DNA from: Ligustrum vulgare
Lineage: Eukaryota; Streptophyta; Magnoliopsida; Lamiales; Oleaceae
Assembly (NCBI GenBank): GCA_963555705.1
Contig: OY743184.1
Coordinates: forward strand, 21,860,859-21,924,858
Direction of reading: 5' to 3'
Length of the DNA: 64,000 nucleotides
In this document: one piece after another, positions 22,461 through 33,278 of the stretch
How positions within the stretch are numbered: position 1 is the stretch's first letter
Layout: every line of letters starts with the position of its first letter
Position numbers and translations under genes: made by a program
The notes under the pieces: model-generated
The model's input: the letters and a program-made list of their open reading frames with translations, nothing else
Database searches by the model: none
What the model was told of the DNA's origin: nothing

Positions 22461-22601
22461 GCTGGCTTTGAACTTTTCAATTTTCTTTTGGGCCAAAATT
22501 AATTCACGTTGACGACCCATTTTAAACCCAAAAATTCTTCAAATATCAGTGTGGATCAAGGACCCTTCTGAGTGTGAATGAAATCCGTCCCTACACATGA
22601 G

Positions 22602-23599
22602 TGGTGTGTAAGGATGATATTTTGTGGGTCTCATGACTCTCATCCATGAGAGTGGTGTGTGAAATAGAGTGTGTGAGTTAAAGAGTACAAATAATTTAAT
22701 CAGAATCTGGAAGGGGGGAAGCACAGGTCTGTTTAGCCTCTTTTGCCTCGTGGGCTGCTTGGCTTCTGTTGAATAGATGGGAACAATACATAAAAAGGGT
22801 TTAGAAATACAATTTTTTTTTAAAAAAAAAGATTAAATTTGTATAATTTTAAAAAAATCAAATTGTAATAAGAATTAATTAATTAAATTAAATAATTAAA
22901 AATATTTTATTAACTGTATATATTAAGATCACAACATTGAAGCATTGTATAATATCTGGTCACAAAATAAAAATCATTTAGGTCACAAATTGATACAAAT
23001 TATTTAGTCACATGTCACTCTTTGGTCACAATTCATTTAGGATTTCAAGTCAGAACTACCATTATTTCTGGTCAAAACCACTAATTTTAAGGTAACAAGT
23101 AATTCAATCACGACTTATGTTAATGTCACAAGTGAAAAAAATTATAGATCACAACTTTACTTCAAGGCAAAGTCGCCACCTCCACTTTTGACCACCAAGA
23201 CCATGACCTTCAACGTCGCCACGAAGACCATGACTTTCATCGTTTCTTTTTCCACTCTAGTTTGGTAAGGTTTTAACGGCAATTTCGACAATTTAGACAT
23301 GCAATAATTCTCCACTAAATGAGTGCTTCGACATTAAAGTTTATTCTAAACAATTCAAACTCACTATTAATCTAAGCTCTTATGCAATGACAATTTCATG
23401 ATTACTATATACTAATGTGATAGTTGCTCGTGACTGCCCCCACTCATTTAAGCTTTCTAATCAAGCTTTAGGTCGATAACTCCTCGATTATTTTAAGATC
23501 AAAGGGTACTAGGTTTTGAAATACCCTTACGAACTTAGTAATCTGAATCAAAAGGTTACGAAGTGATTTGGACACAGTGGAAGGATTTGGACACCGTCT
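22602..23599. other. non-coding stretch
   Basis: AT-rich, no gene recognised. 22940-23160 contains many GTCACAA/TGTGACC-like words, and a similar word pattern recurs at 53170-53240 and 54100-54640. It may be an unclassified repeat family. Confidence 0.35.
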
Positions 23600-26072
23600 C
23601 GATCAATGTACCAATTAAAATGTTTATAAATTGTTTACGTACAATTCTATGTCTAATTGTTTATTTTAATTGTTACTTACCATTTCTATTTTAATTGAGT
23701 GGTAAGTTGCCTAAATTGCATTAAATTGAAGTTGGGAAAAGTTTGGTGACACTTTGAAATTTTATTTGAGGGTCGTGGACTTAAATTGCCAATTTATGAG
23801 AGTTGAGGGACTAAATTTCAAATTACCAAAACTTAAACATTTAAACCTAAACCCTCATACTCTCGTCTCTCACCTCTCCCTCACGCTCACTGTCCACTCT
23901 CTCTGAACTCTCTCAGCACTCCCTCTTCTCCTCCTTGTACCTCGCCGTCCACAGTCATCAGCGCCAACCACCGCCACCACTCCCCCACGGTAACACTCTT
24001 CTCCCCTTTTTCCCAGGGTGCGCTCGCCCCCGCGCGCACACACACATGAACAACCTAACCCACACACAAGCATGTGTATATATTGATTGTATGTATATGC
24101 TTCTTATATGTAGATATTCAGATTTGAATTTAGTTTAAATTTTGAATGTCAATCCCAGTTTTATGAAAATTTATATACATGTCTTGTTCTCTGTGTGTGT
24201 GTGTGTCTGTGTGTGTGTGTGTGTGAAGTTTCAGGTTTCTAAATCAATAAGTTAAGTCTTCTAAATTGTATTGCTAGTTTGATTTGATGCATAATGGTAA
24301 TTTTTGAAAATTAAGGGGCTGTATGAATGTTTTTATTAATATTCACTCAGTTATGATTTCGAATTTTTATTGATCAATTTCAGTATTGGGTTAATGCTAA
24401 TAAATGTATATATATATATATGTCAAATTTCAGATTGGATAACGTATGAATTTAAGATTGTTAGTATCTAATTATGAGTTGAAATTTGTAACTTTCTAAT
24501 TTGGGGAAAATTTCACAAATGGTTAGATTTGTTAGTAAGAACTTTGTAAACTTTGGTTTAAGTTTGATATATTTATTTAAGTTTGAAATTAAAAGATAAG
24601 AAAACTTTCTAAAGTGTATGTAGTTAATCCCCTATTTGAAATATGATATTATATGTATTGTTCATAGCTCTAGGTCACACTTAGGTTAATTTGAGGTCTT
24701 GATCTCGATTGGAAGTTTTGTTAATATTAAAATAATAGGATTTGTGATTTTTAAAATAAAAGTATATTTTATTTAATGAATGGATATAAATTAGGATTAT
24801 TGGGCACATCGACGTGACGGACATCTAAGATTCTTCTACTTGCAAATCAAGATAACGGTAAATACTAAGGATGTCAAGTAAGTAAATTTTCTCTTCTCTC
24901 ACCATAGTTGAATGTTTAATGTGGAATTATGTGCTTAATTGACATTCGTGTTAATTACGGAATTCTAATGCTTTTGGTTTACCATATGCAAGTATGTGTA
25001 TTTAAGGAAATGTTCAAGCATGCACGTTATCATGTCATTGCATCATTAAGCATGCATTGACATTGAAATAGGGAAGTTAAATGTTTTAACGAAAGGAATG
25101 TGTCAAAGTTCAAATTTTGTCAAAATTTATGTATCCCAAGTTTTTCAAGAAAAAATGGGTGTACTTCTATGTCATCAAAGATGCAAATGGAAAATGAGGC
25201 GCGGGGGACCGGCGTACCCTAATGAAATGAGCCGCTTTGCGGTGGAATAAAGTGAATGACCGTTTTGCGGGGGGAAGTGAATGTTAAACCGCTTTGCAGT
25301 GGAAATGTGAATGTTAATCTGGTTCCAAATAAGAATTGCCCACTATTATTTGATTGACTAGAAGATATACCAAGTGAGCTCACGATGGAATGAAGTAAAA
25401 GTTTTGAAATGTTAAGTGAAAGCTTGAAAAGTTTGAAAGTTTTGAAAGGTTATGGTGAATGGGGATACATATTTGAGAGTTTAAAGCATTTCATGTCATA
25501 AGCATGCATCACTTGTACGAAATTTGCTTACTGAGCTTTAGCTCACTCCAATCCCTCCCCAATATTTCAGGTGATGAAAGCTAGATGAGACGAGGAGATC
25601 ACTCGGTGACAGACTCAGGCTATACCTACCTTCAATCTTTGAAAATAAAGTTAAATTAGAATTTATTTAAGTTTCTCATTAATTATTCCTTAATTCATTT
25701 ATTATTGTTAATTGTTTGGTTGAAATTAGCTTTGAATAAGTATGGGTGTAGTATTAGAGGTTAAATTACCTCTTATTTCATTTGCTAAAGTTTATTTACT
25801 TGGAATTATATTGTTGAGGAGTTTGAGACTTATTGAAATGGTTTTGATGATGTTTGGGATTGAATGAGTTGAGATGTGTACTTTAAAATGGTTTTGATTT
25901 CTCTCTACAGGTTGACTATGTTCAATTTATAGAGGAGATTTTGCCGAAATATTTGTAAAATTTTATAATAGAAAGATGAAAATGCTGAAGTTTTAAATGA
26001 TTTATTTCTGCATTTAAGTAAAAAAAAGTTAACACTCTTAGATTTAAGATTTCGAAGTTGGGGTGGTATGAG
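23600..26072 (+). mobile_element. probable large LTR (Gypsy-type), solo or truncated
   Basis: The features fit a long chromovirus-like LTR of about 2.4 kb. A CT-rich transcript-start-like block with CA/TG microsatellites lies at 23860-24230. TTACTGAGCTTTAGCTCACTCC, then a CAGGTGATG-type block, lies at 25530-25575. The end reads GTTGGGGTGGTA at about 26060-26071. I could not define matching termini or a target duplication, so the boundaries are uncertain. Its right half (from 24782) is repeated at 48591-49868 as part of the 3.14-kb tandem duplication. Confidence 0.4.
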
Positions 26073-26285
26073 AGCTTCCACTAACATTTCGTAACTGACT
26101 CTCCCTTATCTTCTGTAACAGAGAGCCCGTGTAGCAATTCGACCATATGACGAAGGACGCCAACAACACTGCAGAGATGACAACGGTTCTGGACTCAAAA
26201 CGGAGTTCCAATACCAAACATGAGGAGGTTCTAAATCTAGTTTGCTTAAAACTAAATCCAAGTCCCGGTTCCATAACCCATAGAG

Positions 26286-27112
26286 TGTTGGATATTGGTT
26301 AATAAATCGAGAATTGAAAATCGATTAAAGTGACTTCGTGTCGACTTCAGCCAAATACTCAAAAGCTCGACTCAATCCGTTTAGGCAAAATTGTTTGCCA
26401 CTTCGCCGCTTCGGGGCGCACAAACGGGTATTGAAGGGTATATTTGGCATTTCGAAAATCAATATCGAATGAATGAGAAATTACGGAAAAGGACGATAAT
26501 CAGGTCAAAATATTTGACCGTGCGACCGCATGGTTGGGAAACTGTGCGATCACACGTCAAATTTAATTTTGGTTTTTTGAGTAAAACCGTGCGACCGCAC
26601 GGTCTATAACCGTGCGGTCGTACGGTTGTCCGGTCACAAGACACATTTTTATAAAGGTGCATTGTTTGGACCTCAACCATTTCGTCCACACCCTTTCATG
26701 ATCTATAAATAGGACCCTTTGGGTGTCCTATTCCTCACATTTTTGATATGCAAAACATCTCTCATCCTCACTTGTTTCCAAAATCAAAATCATTTCATTT
26801 GTTTTGATATTCTTTCATTTCATCCTTTGGAGTACATAAGCCTAAATTTGGTTCGTTGTACTTGTGTTTTAGAGTGCTACAAACACAAGTGTAGCCGTTG
26901 TATCTTGGGTGTCGATTGTCGAAATCCGTAAGCACCGTTGCGGGACAAATTCGACTTAAGAACAAAGTGTCCAACTCTTACCTCGGCTTTGTCCCTTCTT
27001 TTCTTATTCTTCTTGTTAGTACATTCCTTGCCGTTCTCTCCAATTTTCGGCTTGAATTTACAAATTTTTATTCTACTTATTTGATGTCACTATTCACAAA
27101 ATTCCTCCAACA
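26286..27112 (+). mobile_element. solo LTR (827 bp) in copy A
   Basis: It begins TGTTGGATATTGG and ends CCTCCAACA. It is flanked by TAGAG (26281-26285) and CAGAG (27113-27117), a 5-bp duplication with one change. Copy B shows the empty site CCCATAGAGAACAATC at about 50082. A TATA box (CTATAAATAGG) lies at 26701-26712. Four 15-17 bp GC-rich near-palindromes of the CCGTGCGACCGCACGG type occupy 26516-26624. Orientation is taken from the TATA box. No internal region remains, so it formed by recombination between two LTRs. Confidence 0.85.
26516..26624. repeat. GC-rich palindromic motif array in the solo LTR
   Basis: Copies: CCGTGCGACCGCATGG (about 26518), CTGTGCGATCACACG (about 26543), CCGTGCGACCGCACGG (about 26587) and, inverted, CCGTGCGGTCGTACGG (about 26609). 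They lie about 80-190 bases upstream of the TATA box, as enhancer elements would. Confidence 0.7.
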
Positions 27113-28184
27113 CAGAGAACAATCATAAATCCCAGAAGAACAACAAATTCTCAGTTTTTAGGTAAAGTGAAATCGAAGGAGAGGACCACGATTTACCAGT
27201 TTTTAGCATCAAAGAAATCACTAATTGTAATGTGGATTTCGCAAATGGAGATTTCAAATTGCGCAATTTGGGTTTCCCACAAACGTCCACCACATAACCC
27301 ATGTCACTTTCGATCAGTTTCATGGATTTCTGTGGCTCTATGTTGAGTTTGAAGTTGAATTCCCATGTAGAGCTCCCAGTGCCAGGTTTGTTAAAAAGAA
27401 TCAAAATCTCAACTTACTCTTCTTCTAAAATTTCATTTTCTTTATTTGGATTTTGTTCTTTAATGTTGTTTGAAATCATTAATGTGTTTCTAATTCTTAG
27501 CATGTTTAACCTGTGGTTAAAAGCATTTCTTTCACGTTTATAGCACACTCAGATTTCTCTCCCTAAAAATCTGCCAAAAATCCTTAAGTAAGCTGCTTCT
27601 TAACTCGATTCACATGTATTTTTACCTTCTCTTCACCTCAAAGTAAGTTGAAAATATTGGATTTTAATGCGACTTGGGATACCTACCGTTTTAAGGCAAT
27701 CCTGCAGTTTTGAATGGTTATAGGTACTGAATTTTGGATTGTTTGAGATAAAAATGGTTCTTTTGATGGGTCAAGAAAAACAGTCCACTCAAGTATTATC
27801 CAATGCATTTGTAAATTTCTCTTTCCTTGATAGCCCCATGAGCTCCACATTTTCCTAACGAATTAACTAAAACAGAGACTAGCTTCCTTCCATTTTACAT
27901 AAAATTCCCATCACTGAATTTCAGAAAAATCAATGGGAAATCGCCAGTTAACATAATCAGATATGATACCAAATGCGTGGCTTTACAATATGGTTTTGAA
28001 TGCCGTCGTCTTCTTTCCTCATGGTTTGATGAAAATGGTTTCCCTAATTGAAGTTCCCATCTGATTTGGTTGTCCATGAAGGTGTATGATTATGGTTGAG
28101 GAAAAATGGAGAATGGGTTCTTTCTCCATGGAGATATCTACCTAGACTGCCCTCCACCACAACCATTTTTTTTCTATTACGTTT

Positions 28185-28402
28185 TGTTATAAAATTTCAT
28201 TACCTAACTTATAACATAAATTATTGTATTAATGAATATATTGCCACTATAGAATTTCCTATAAATAGAGGCATCCATTTTCATTTTTAGTGTACCAATT
28301 CTTGAATGAAGAATTCTTGGAGAAGAGAATTCTCTCCATCTCATCCTCTCTAAGCTCTCTTCCTCTCTATTTCTATGTTATGATTTTGATAGTTTCACAA
28401 CA
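28185..28402 (+). repeat. Copia-1 5' LTR
   Basis: 218 bp, with a TATA box CTATAAATAGAGG near 28260 (changed to TTTAAATAGAG in the 3' LTR) and a downstream GAATTCTTGG palindrome region typical of an R region. Confidence 0.88.
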
Positions 28403-29141
28403 CGTTATCGGCAGGAGTCTCTAACCTATTGAGTAATAGACGGGAGTATGCTCTACAGTTGCATCTAAATGATGAACCTCTGTATCAGAAACCAAATTAT
28501 TACTAATCAACATTTCATATTCCAAATCCAGTGTTTTTGTTGTTAGAAAATCATTTATACATCATAGATTAGAATATCAATTTCAAGTCCATAGAAAAAT
28601 TGAAGAAATTGTGTAATCCGAAACTTCCAAACCAAATTCACGCCAAACTGTATATCCAAATGATGATCGGAGACCGGATCCATGACGACGGCGACGGGAC
28701 GATCATCCTGCACCGGCGTGTGTCGACGGCTCCGGCACCGGCGAGGCGGCGCGTGCGGAAGATTCCGGAGACGACGTCAACATGCAGTTTGTTCATATCG
28801 ACGTTCTTGATTTTTCTATGATCTTACTTTTCTATTTTGTACAGTTTTGAAATTTTCCGGCGGTCGAACGTGGCGGTTTTCTTAAAAATCGTTTTTGAAG
28901 CACTTCCGACGAGATTTTGAACTTCGAACCAAAAGTAAGTTTATTCTAAATTAAATTTCAAACCTATTGACGGTTTCGATTTTTTAATATGAGCAACATA
29001 TTAAAATATGGACCATTTTACCCTTGGTAATACATAAAAGTAAATTAATCGAAAATTAACGATTAATATGTGATCAACAAGATAAATTAAAGGTTTTAAA
29101 CAAGGTATAAGTAAAATAATCATTGTCATACCGTGATGGAT
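28403..29141 (+). other. Copia-1 leader and primer-binding site, no intact ORF
   Basis: The primer-binding site starts at 28403. A short GC-rich block (28670-28790, CGACGGCGACGGGACG and similar) stands out from the AT-rich flanks. No gag domain is recognisable before the Gypsy element interrupts at 29142. Confidence 0.5.
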
Positions 29142-30660
29142 TGATAAGTGTATTTTATACACTTGTTTGTATGTCTAAATTAGGTGTAATTATTGTCGTT
29201 TAGAAATATTTTCTATTTAATTTGTGTTTATCGTTTACTTTTCAGAAAATATCTCAAAAGATGAAGAATGATGAAATCAATGGGAAAAACGCATAATTGG
29301 ATTGCTAATTGGAGCTAAATTGGACAAGTGAGGAGTTGGTGACGTCAACCAGAAAGAGGCAATGTGCCAAAATTAACGAATCAGAGATTGGAGGACCTAA
29401 TTGAATGAGTTAGGAGCTTAAATGGACAAATCGAGAAGAAGATAAAGTTTGGGGACTAAATTGCAATAATTGAAAGTTGAGGACTGAAGGTGCAATTAAA
29501 AGTCAGGGACCAACTTACACAGCCGAGAAAAGATGGAAGTCGCGATCGCTGGATACGTGCCACGCGATCGCGAGATGGTGCAAAAATATAACCCGAGAGT
29601 AAAAGGGTCTTCCACGCGATCGCCGGCCATAAGCCTGCGCGATCGCGTAGCTTTTCGGCTGGGCCAACTGTGGGCTTTTTCTCGCAATTTTTATCATACT
29701 TTTCTCTTTTTGACCTAGGTTTTCTCCAAAACCTATAAATACAACACATGGGGCACGAAAATCAGACCTTTGCCTCTCCATATAACGAGCCACAACAGAG
29801 AATTCAACATCAAATCCTTGGAGATACCAACATCGCAAAGGGGCGTGAATTGAAAACAATTGAAGAATTGATAATTTGTGCAATCTTTCCATTCTTTATA
29901 TTGTTTTTTTTCAACGAACGTTCATTTTTACTGTTTTTGTTATTTCATGATGATGTGTAACTAATTTTAATGTTGGGATGAACGATGTAGCCTAGTTAAT
30001 TATTTTAGTTCTATATTCCTTGTTTTAACGCTTTATTGCATGTGTTGATTTATTATTGCGTTTAATGCGTGAATGAACTGGCCATTTTTTCATGATTTCA
30101 TGTGTTATTTTCATAATCCGAGAGGTGAGTTAATAACATAGATCTAGTTAATAAATCCGGTAATTGAACGAGAGATAGAGATATACTCTTGTAATTATTG
30201 CGGTCGTGTGTGAATTCTTGTGTGTAATGCATCTAGATAAAGAATATTCGGACCAACTGTAGAGATACAAGGTTGACTTGTTTAGGTAGAATTGATTTAA
30301 ACTCGAGAGAGGAATCTCAATTTGAATTAGTGAATTCGATCGAACACATATTTAGAAAATAAAATCTGGAATTGGAATTGATTTAATCGGCTAGGTGAAA
30401 TCGTAAATCCCAACTACTTTACAATCGTATTTGAAAACAAAACAATTCTCTAATTTTAAATTCTTTAGTATAATTCTTTAGTTTTAGTTTAAAACACCAA
30501 ATTATTATGTCCGTTCAAATAAAGTGTAGAACTAATACATTTCAGTACTTAGTAAACAGTTCTCGTGGGAACGATAATCCGGACTCCTAGGTCTACTTTA
30601 TTACTTCTCATGACTCGTACACTTGCGGGGATATCTCGCATCGCGAGATATTAGTGAACA
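29142..30660 (+). repeat. Gypsy-1 5' LTR
   Basis: 1519 bp. TATA box ACCTATAAATACAAC at about 29732. Four GCGATCGC octamers lie at 29542, 29564, 29616 and 29639, upstream of the TATA box. Two palindrome-containing words (ATCTCGCATCGCGAGAT) lie near the 3' end. Confidence 0.88.
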
Positions 30661-30794
30661 AGTTTTTGACGCCGTTGTCGGGGACTGTTAATTAATATCG
30701 ATACCCATTAGTCCTTATTTTACTTTGAACTTTATTTTGCTTATTTTTATTTTTATATTATTTTTCAGTTTTTGTTTTTAATTTTTGTTTATTT

Positions 30795-33278
30795 ATGTTA
30801 AGAAGGATTAAGTCATTTGATTTGCTTCCTTTTGATACAGAAATTGAACGCACCTTTCGACAGAGGCGTAGACAACAGTTGGAAGTGAATGAACAAAAAG
30901 ACTTAGTCATGGCAGATGACATAATTCAGGATAATCAGGAAAATCAACAAAATCTGCCAGCAGCTGTGAATGGGCAGCAACAAAATCATGGAAGGCGCGT
31001 TTTTCGAGATTACATGGTTCCTCCTGTGGGGAACATTGGAACCTGCATTGTACCTCCTGCAATCCGAGCTAATAATTTTGAGATCAAGACTTCCTTGATA
31101 TCCTTGATCCAAAATTCATGTATTTTTCATAGACTGCCATCTGAGGATCCTCATGCCCATCTTCGAACATTTTTGGAGCTATGTGATAAGCAACGCATGA
31201 ATGGAGTTTCAGATGACGCCGTGAAATTAAAGCTCTTCTCATTCTCTTTGGCAGACAAGGCAAAAGCCTGGTTTTATTCTTTGCCCCTACACACAATCAC
31301 CACATTTGAAATTATGAGCCAGAAATTTGTAGATAAATTTTTCCCACCTGGTCGCATGTCAAAGCTAAGGCGTGAAATTTTATCATTCAGTCAACAACCT
31401 GGGGAACCAATTTTTGAGGCTTGAGAAAGGTTCAACGAGCTCATCAGACAGTGTCCTACCCATGGAATCGCAGATTTGTTCTTAGTTCAGACATTCTATA
31501 ATGGGTTGACAAATGAAAATAAGAAGCACCCAGACTCAGCAGCTGGGGGTTCAGTGATGGATATGACTTATGAAGAAGCTTCTGAAATTTTCGAGAAGAT
31601 GGCTTCGAATAGTTACCAATGGTATTCAGAGAGGTCTACACCTAAGTCTGGGGGAGTAATTGCCGTTAATGAGATTACATCATTAAATGCTAAATTGGAT
31701 GCGTTGACGAAGAAAATTGACAGTATGGGTGTGCAGACAGTCAAATCAGTTCAAAAAGTGCTATGTGATTTTTGTTTTGAAAATCACACTGTGAATTTCT
31801 GTCCTATGCAATAGAGTCAATCAAATCCAGAACAAGTCAATTTCGTGGGCAACAGACAACAGGGTGGTCCTTATTCACAAACCTACAACCCAGAATGGAA
31901 GAACCACCCCAACTTCTCATGGTCTAATAATCAAAATGTTCAGCATCCACCTGGTTTTCAACAACAATCTCATAAAACCATGGCAGAAAACATGGAGATG
32001 TTAATCCAGCTAGTTAAGAGTCAGAATGGTGAAATTATGAATCAAGCAGCGGAGATTAAAAATTTGAAGAGACAAATGGGAGAGCTGGCAGCTAGCAGTT
32101 TAATAAGACAGCCAGGACAGTTACCCAGTAACACTAAAATGAACCCTCGTGAGCATGTTAATGCAATAACAACAAGGAGCGGGGTTCAACTATCTGAAGT
32201 AACTGTAGAGAAATATGAAAAGCAAAAGATCCAAAAGGAAGATGTGGTGGAAGAGCAGGAAAGTAAGAAAGAACAGAGATCGACTCCTGAAGTTCACGAA
32301 AAAGTCAAAGAAGAAGTTCGAGTTCGACCACCAGTCAAAGCTTATGTGCCCCCAGTTCCTTATCCACAACGATTGATAAAGCATAAGTTAGAGCAGCAGT
32401 TTGGAAAATTTTTGGAAATATTCAAGAAACTGCACATTAATATTTCTTTTGCTGAAGCATTGGCCTAAATGCCGCTCTACTTGAAATTTATGAAGGAGAT
32501 GCTGTCAAACAAAATAAAGTTGGTTGATTTTGAGACAGTAGCACTAAGTGAGGAGTGCAGCGCCATACTTCAAAAGAAATTGCCACAAAAATTGACCGAT
32601 CCAGGGAGTTTCTCTATCCCTTACATTATTGGTAATTTCAGTTTTGATAATGTTTTGTGTGATCTAGGGGCCAGTGTTAATTTAATGCCTCTATCTGTGT
32701 ACAGGAAACTTGGGTTGGGGGAGCCTAAACCAACCAATATCACACTGAAGCTAGCAAATAGATCCATTCAGTACCCATATGGTGTTGTTGAAAATGTGAT
32801 TGTGAAGGTTGACAAATTTTTCTTCCCAGTTGACTTTGTGATTCTTGATATGGAAGAAGACACTCAGATGCCTCTAATATTTGGAAGACCGTTCCTAGCT
32901 ACTGGAAGAGCACTGATTGACATTGAAAAGGGAGAAATCATCTTTAGGGTCGAGAAGGAACAAGCCACGTTCAACATTAAGCCAAGACAGGATCCAAAGA
33001 TTCAAAATGAAAGTTGCTTCAAGGTGGATGAAGTGGTCAAGAAACCAAATGGCTGCATGAAGGATGAGATTAAGATTGAGGAGGCTTTAATCAAAAAACA
33101 TGAGTGTGTGAAGGTAAAAGATGGATGGAGGGACAAGAAGGAAGAAAAGCCTAACATCCCTCAACAAGTGGAAAAGGAGGCCTTGGACTACAAGAGAGTG
33201 AGGAAAAGGATTGAGAAGTGCAAAGATGGAAATTGCAAGATATGCAAGGGTCTGAGATCATCTTTCAAGCCTCCATGA
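30795..33278 (+). pseudogene. Gag-protease polyprotein of Gypsy-1 with three in-frame stops
   Basis: One frame of 828 codons is broken only by TGA at 31422, TAG at 31812 and TAA at 32466. Gag forms the capsid: the core lies about residues 110-250 (EDPHAHLRTFLELCDKQRMN, KAKAWFYSLP, KFVDKFFPPGRMSKLRREIL). A zinc knuckle CDFCFENHTVNFC (CX2CX4HX4C) follows near residue 325. The protease follows near residue 620: FDNVLCDLGASVNLMPLSVY carries the catalytic Asp as DLGAS, with PLIFGRPFLATGRALID further on. The frame ends CKICKGLRSSFKPP. There is no reverse transcriptase after it. The frame is otherwise intact over 2.5 kb, so decay by point mutation is limited. The family resembles the Athila/Tat side of Ty3/Gypsy. 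Confidence 0.88.

Larger units (their letters stand above)
20868..22593 (-). mobile_element. hAT-superfamily DNA transposon, internally deleted
   Basis: Termini are CAGGGACGGAGCC at the left and GGATTT...-type complement ATCCGTCCCTA at the right, giving inverted C/TAGGGACGGA ends. The 8-bp target duplication CACATGAG is exact on both sides (20860-20867 and 22594-22601). Both traits are diagnostic of hAT elements. The 1726-bp element holds the 5' part of a minus-strand transposase and a GC-rich leader (about 22140-22460). The catalytic DDE region and dimerisation domain are missing, so it is non-autonomous. Confidence 0.9.
26073..27404 (-). pseudogene. unrecognised minus-strand ORF, copy A, split by the solo LTR
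   Basis: Minus-strand coding-like sequence runs from about 27404 (IEPQKSMKLIESDMGYVVDV) to 27120, is interrupted by the solo LTR, and resumes at 26285 (MEPGLGFSFKQTRFRTSSCL) to about 26073. The intact equivalent is 49741-50295. I do not recognise a family. The insertion proves that this copy is broken. Confidence 0.4.

Noticed and set aside
22224..22520. Overlapping ORFs on both strands in the GC-rich block
   Set aside because: GC-rich DNA has few stop codons. The block lies inside the hAT element's leader and shows no family resemblance.
29456..29892. Overlapping minus-strand ORFs in the Gypsy-1 LTRs (also 36604-37040)
   Set aside because: They are antisense to the LTR promoter region, shift between copies and contain no domain. 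Their Arg/Ala-rich parts come from the GCGATCGC array.
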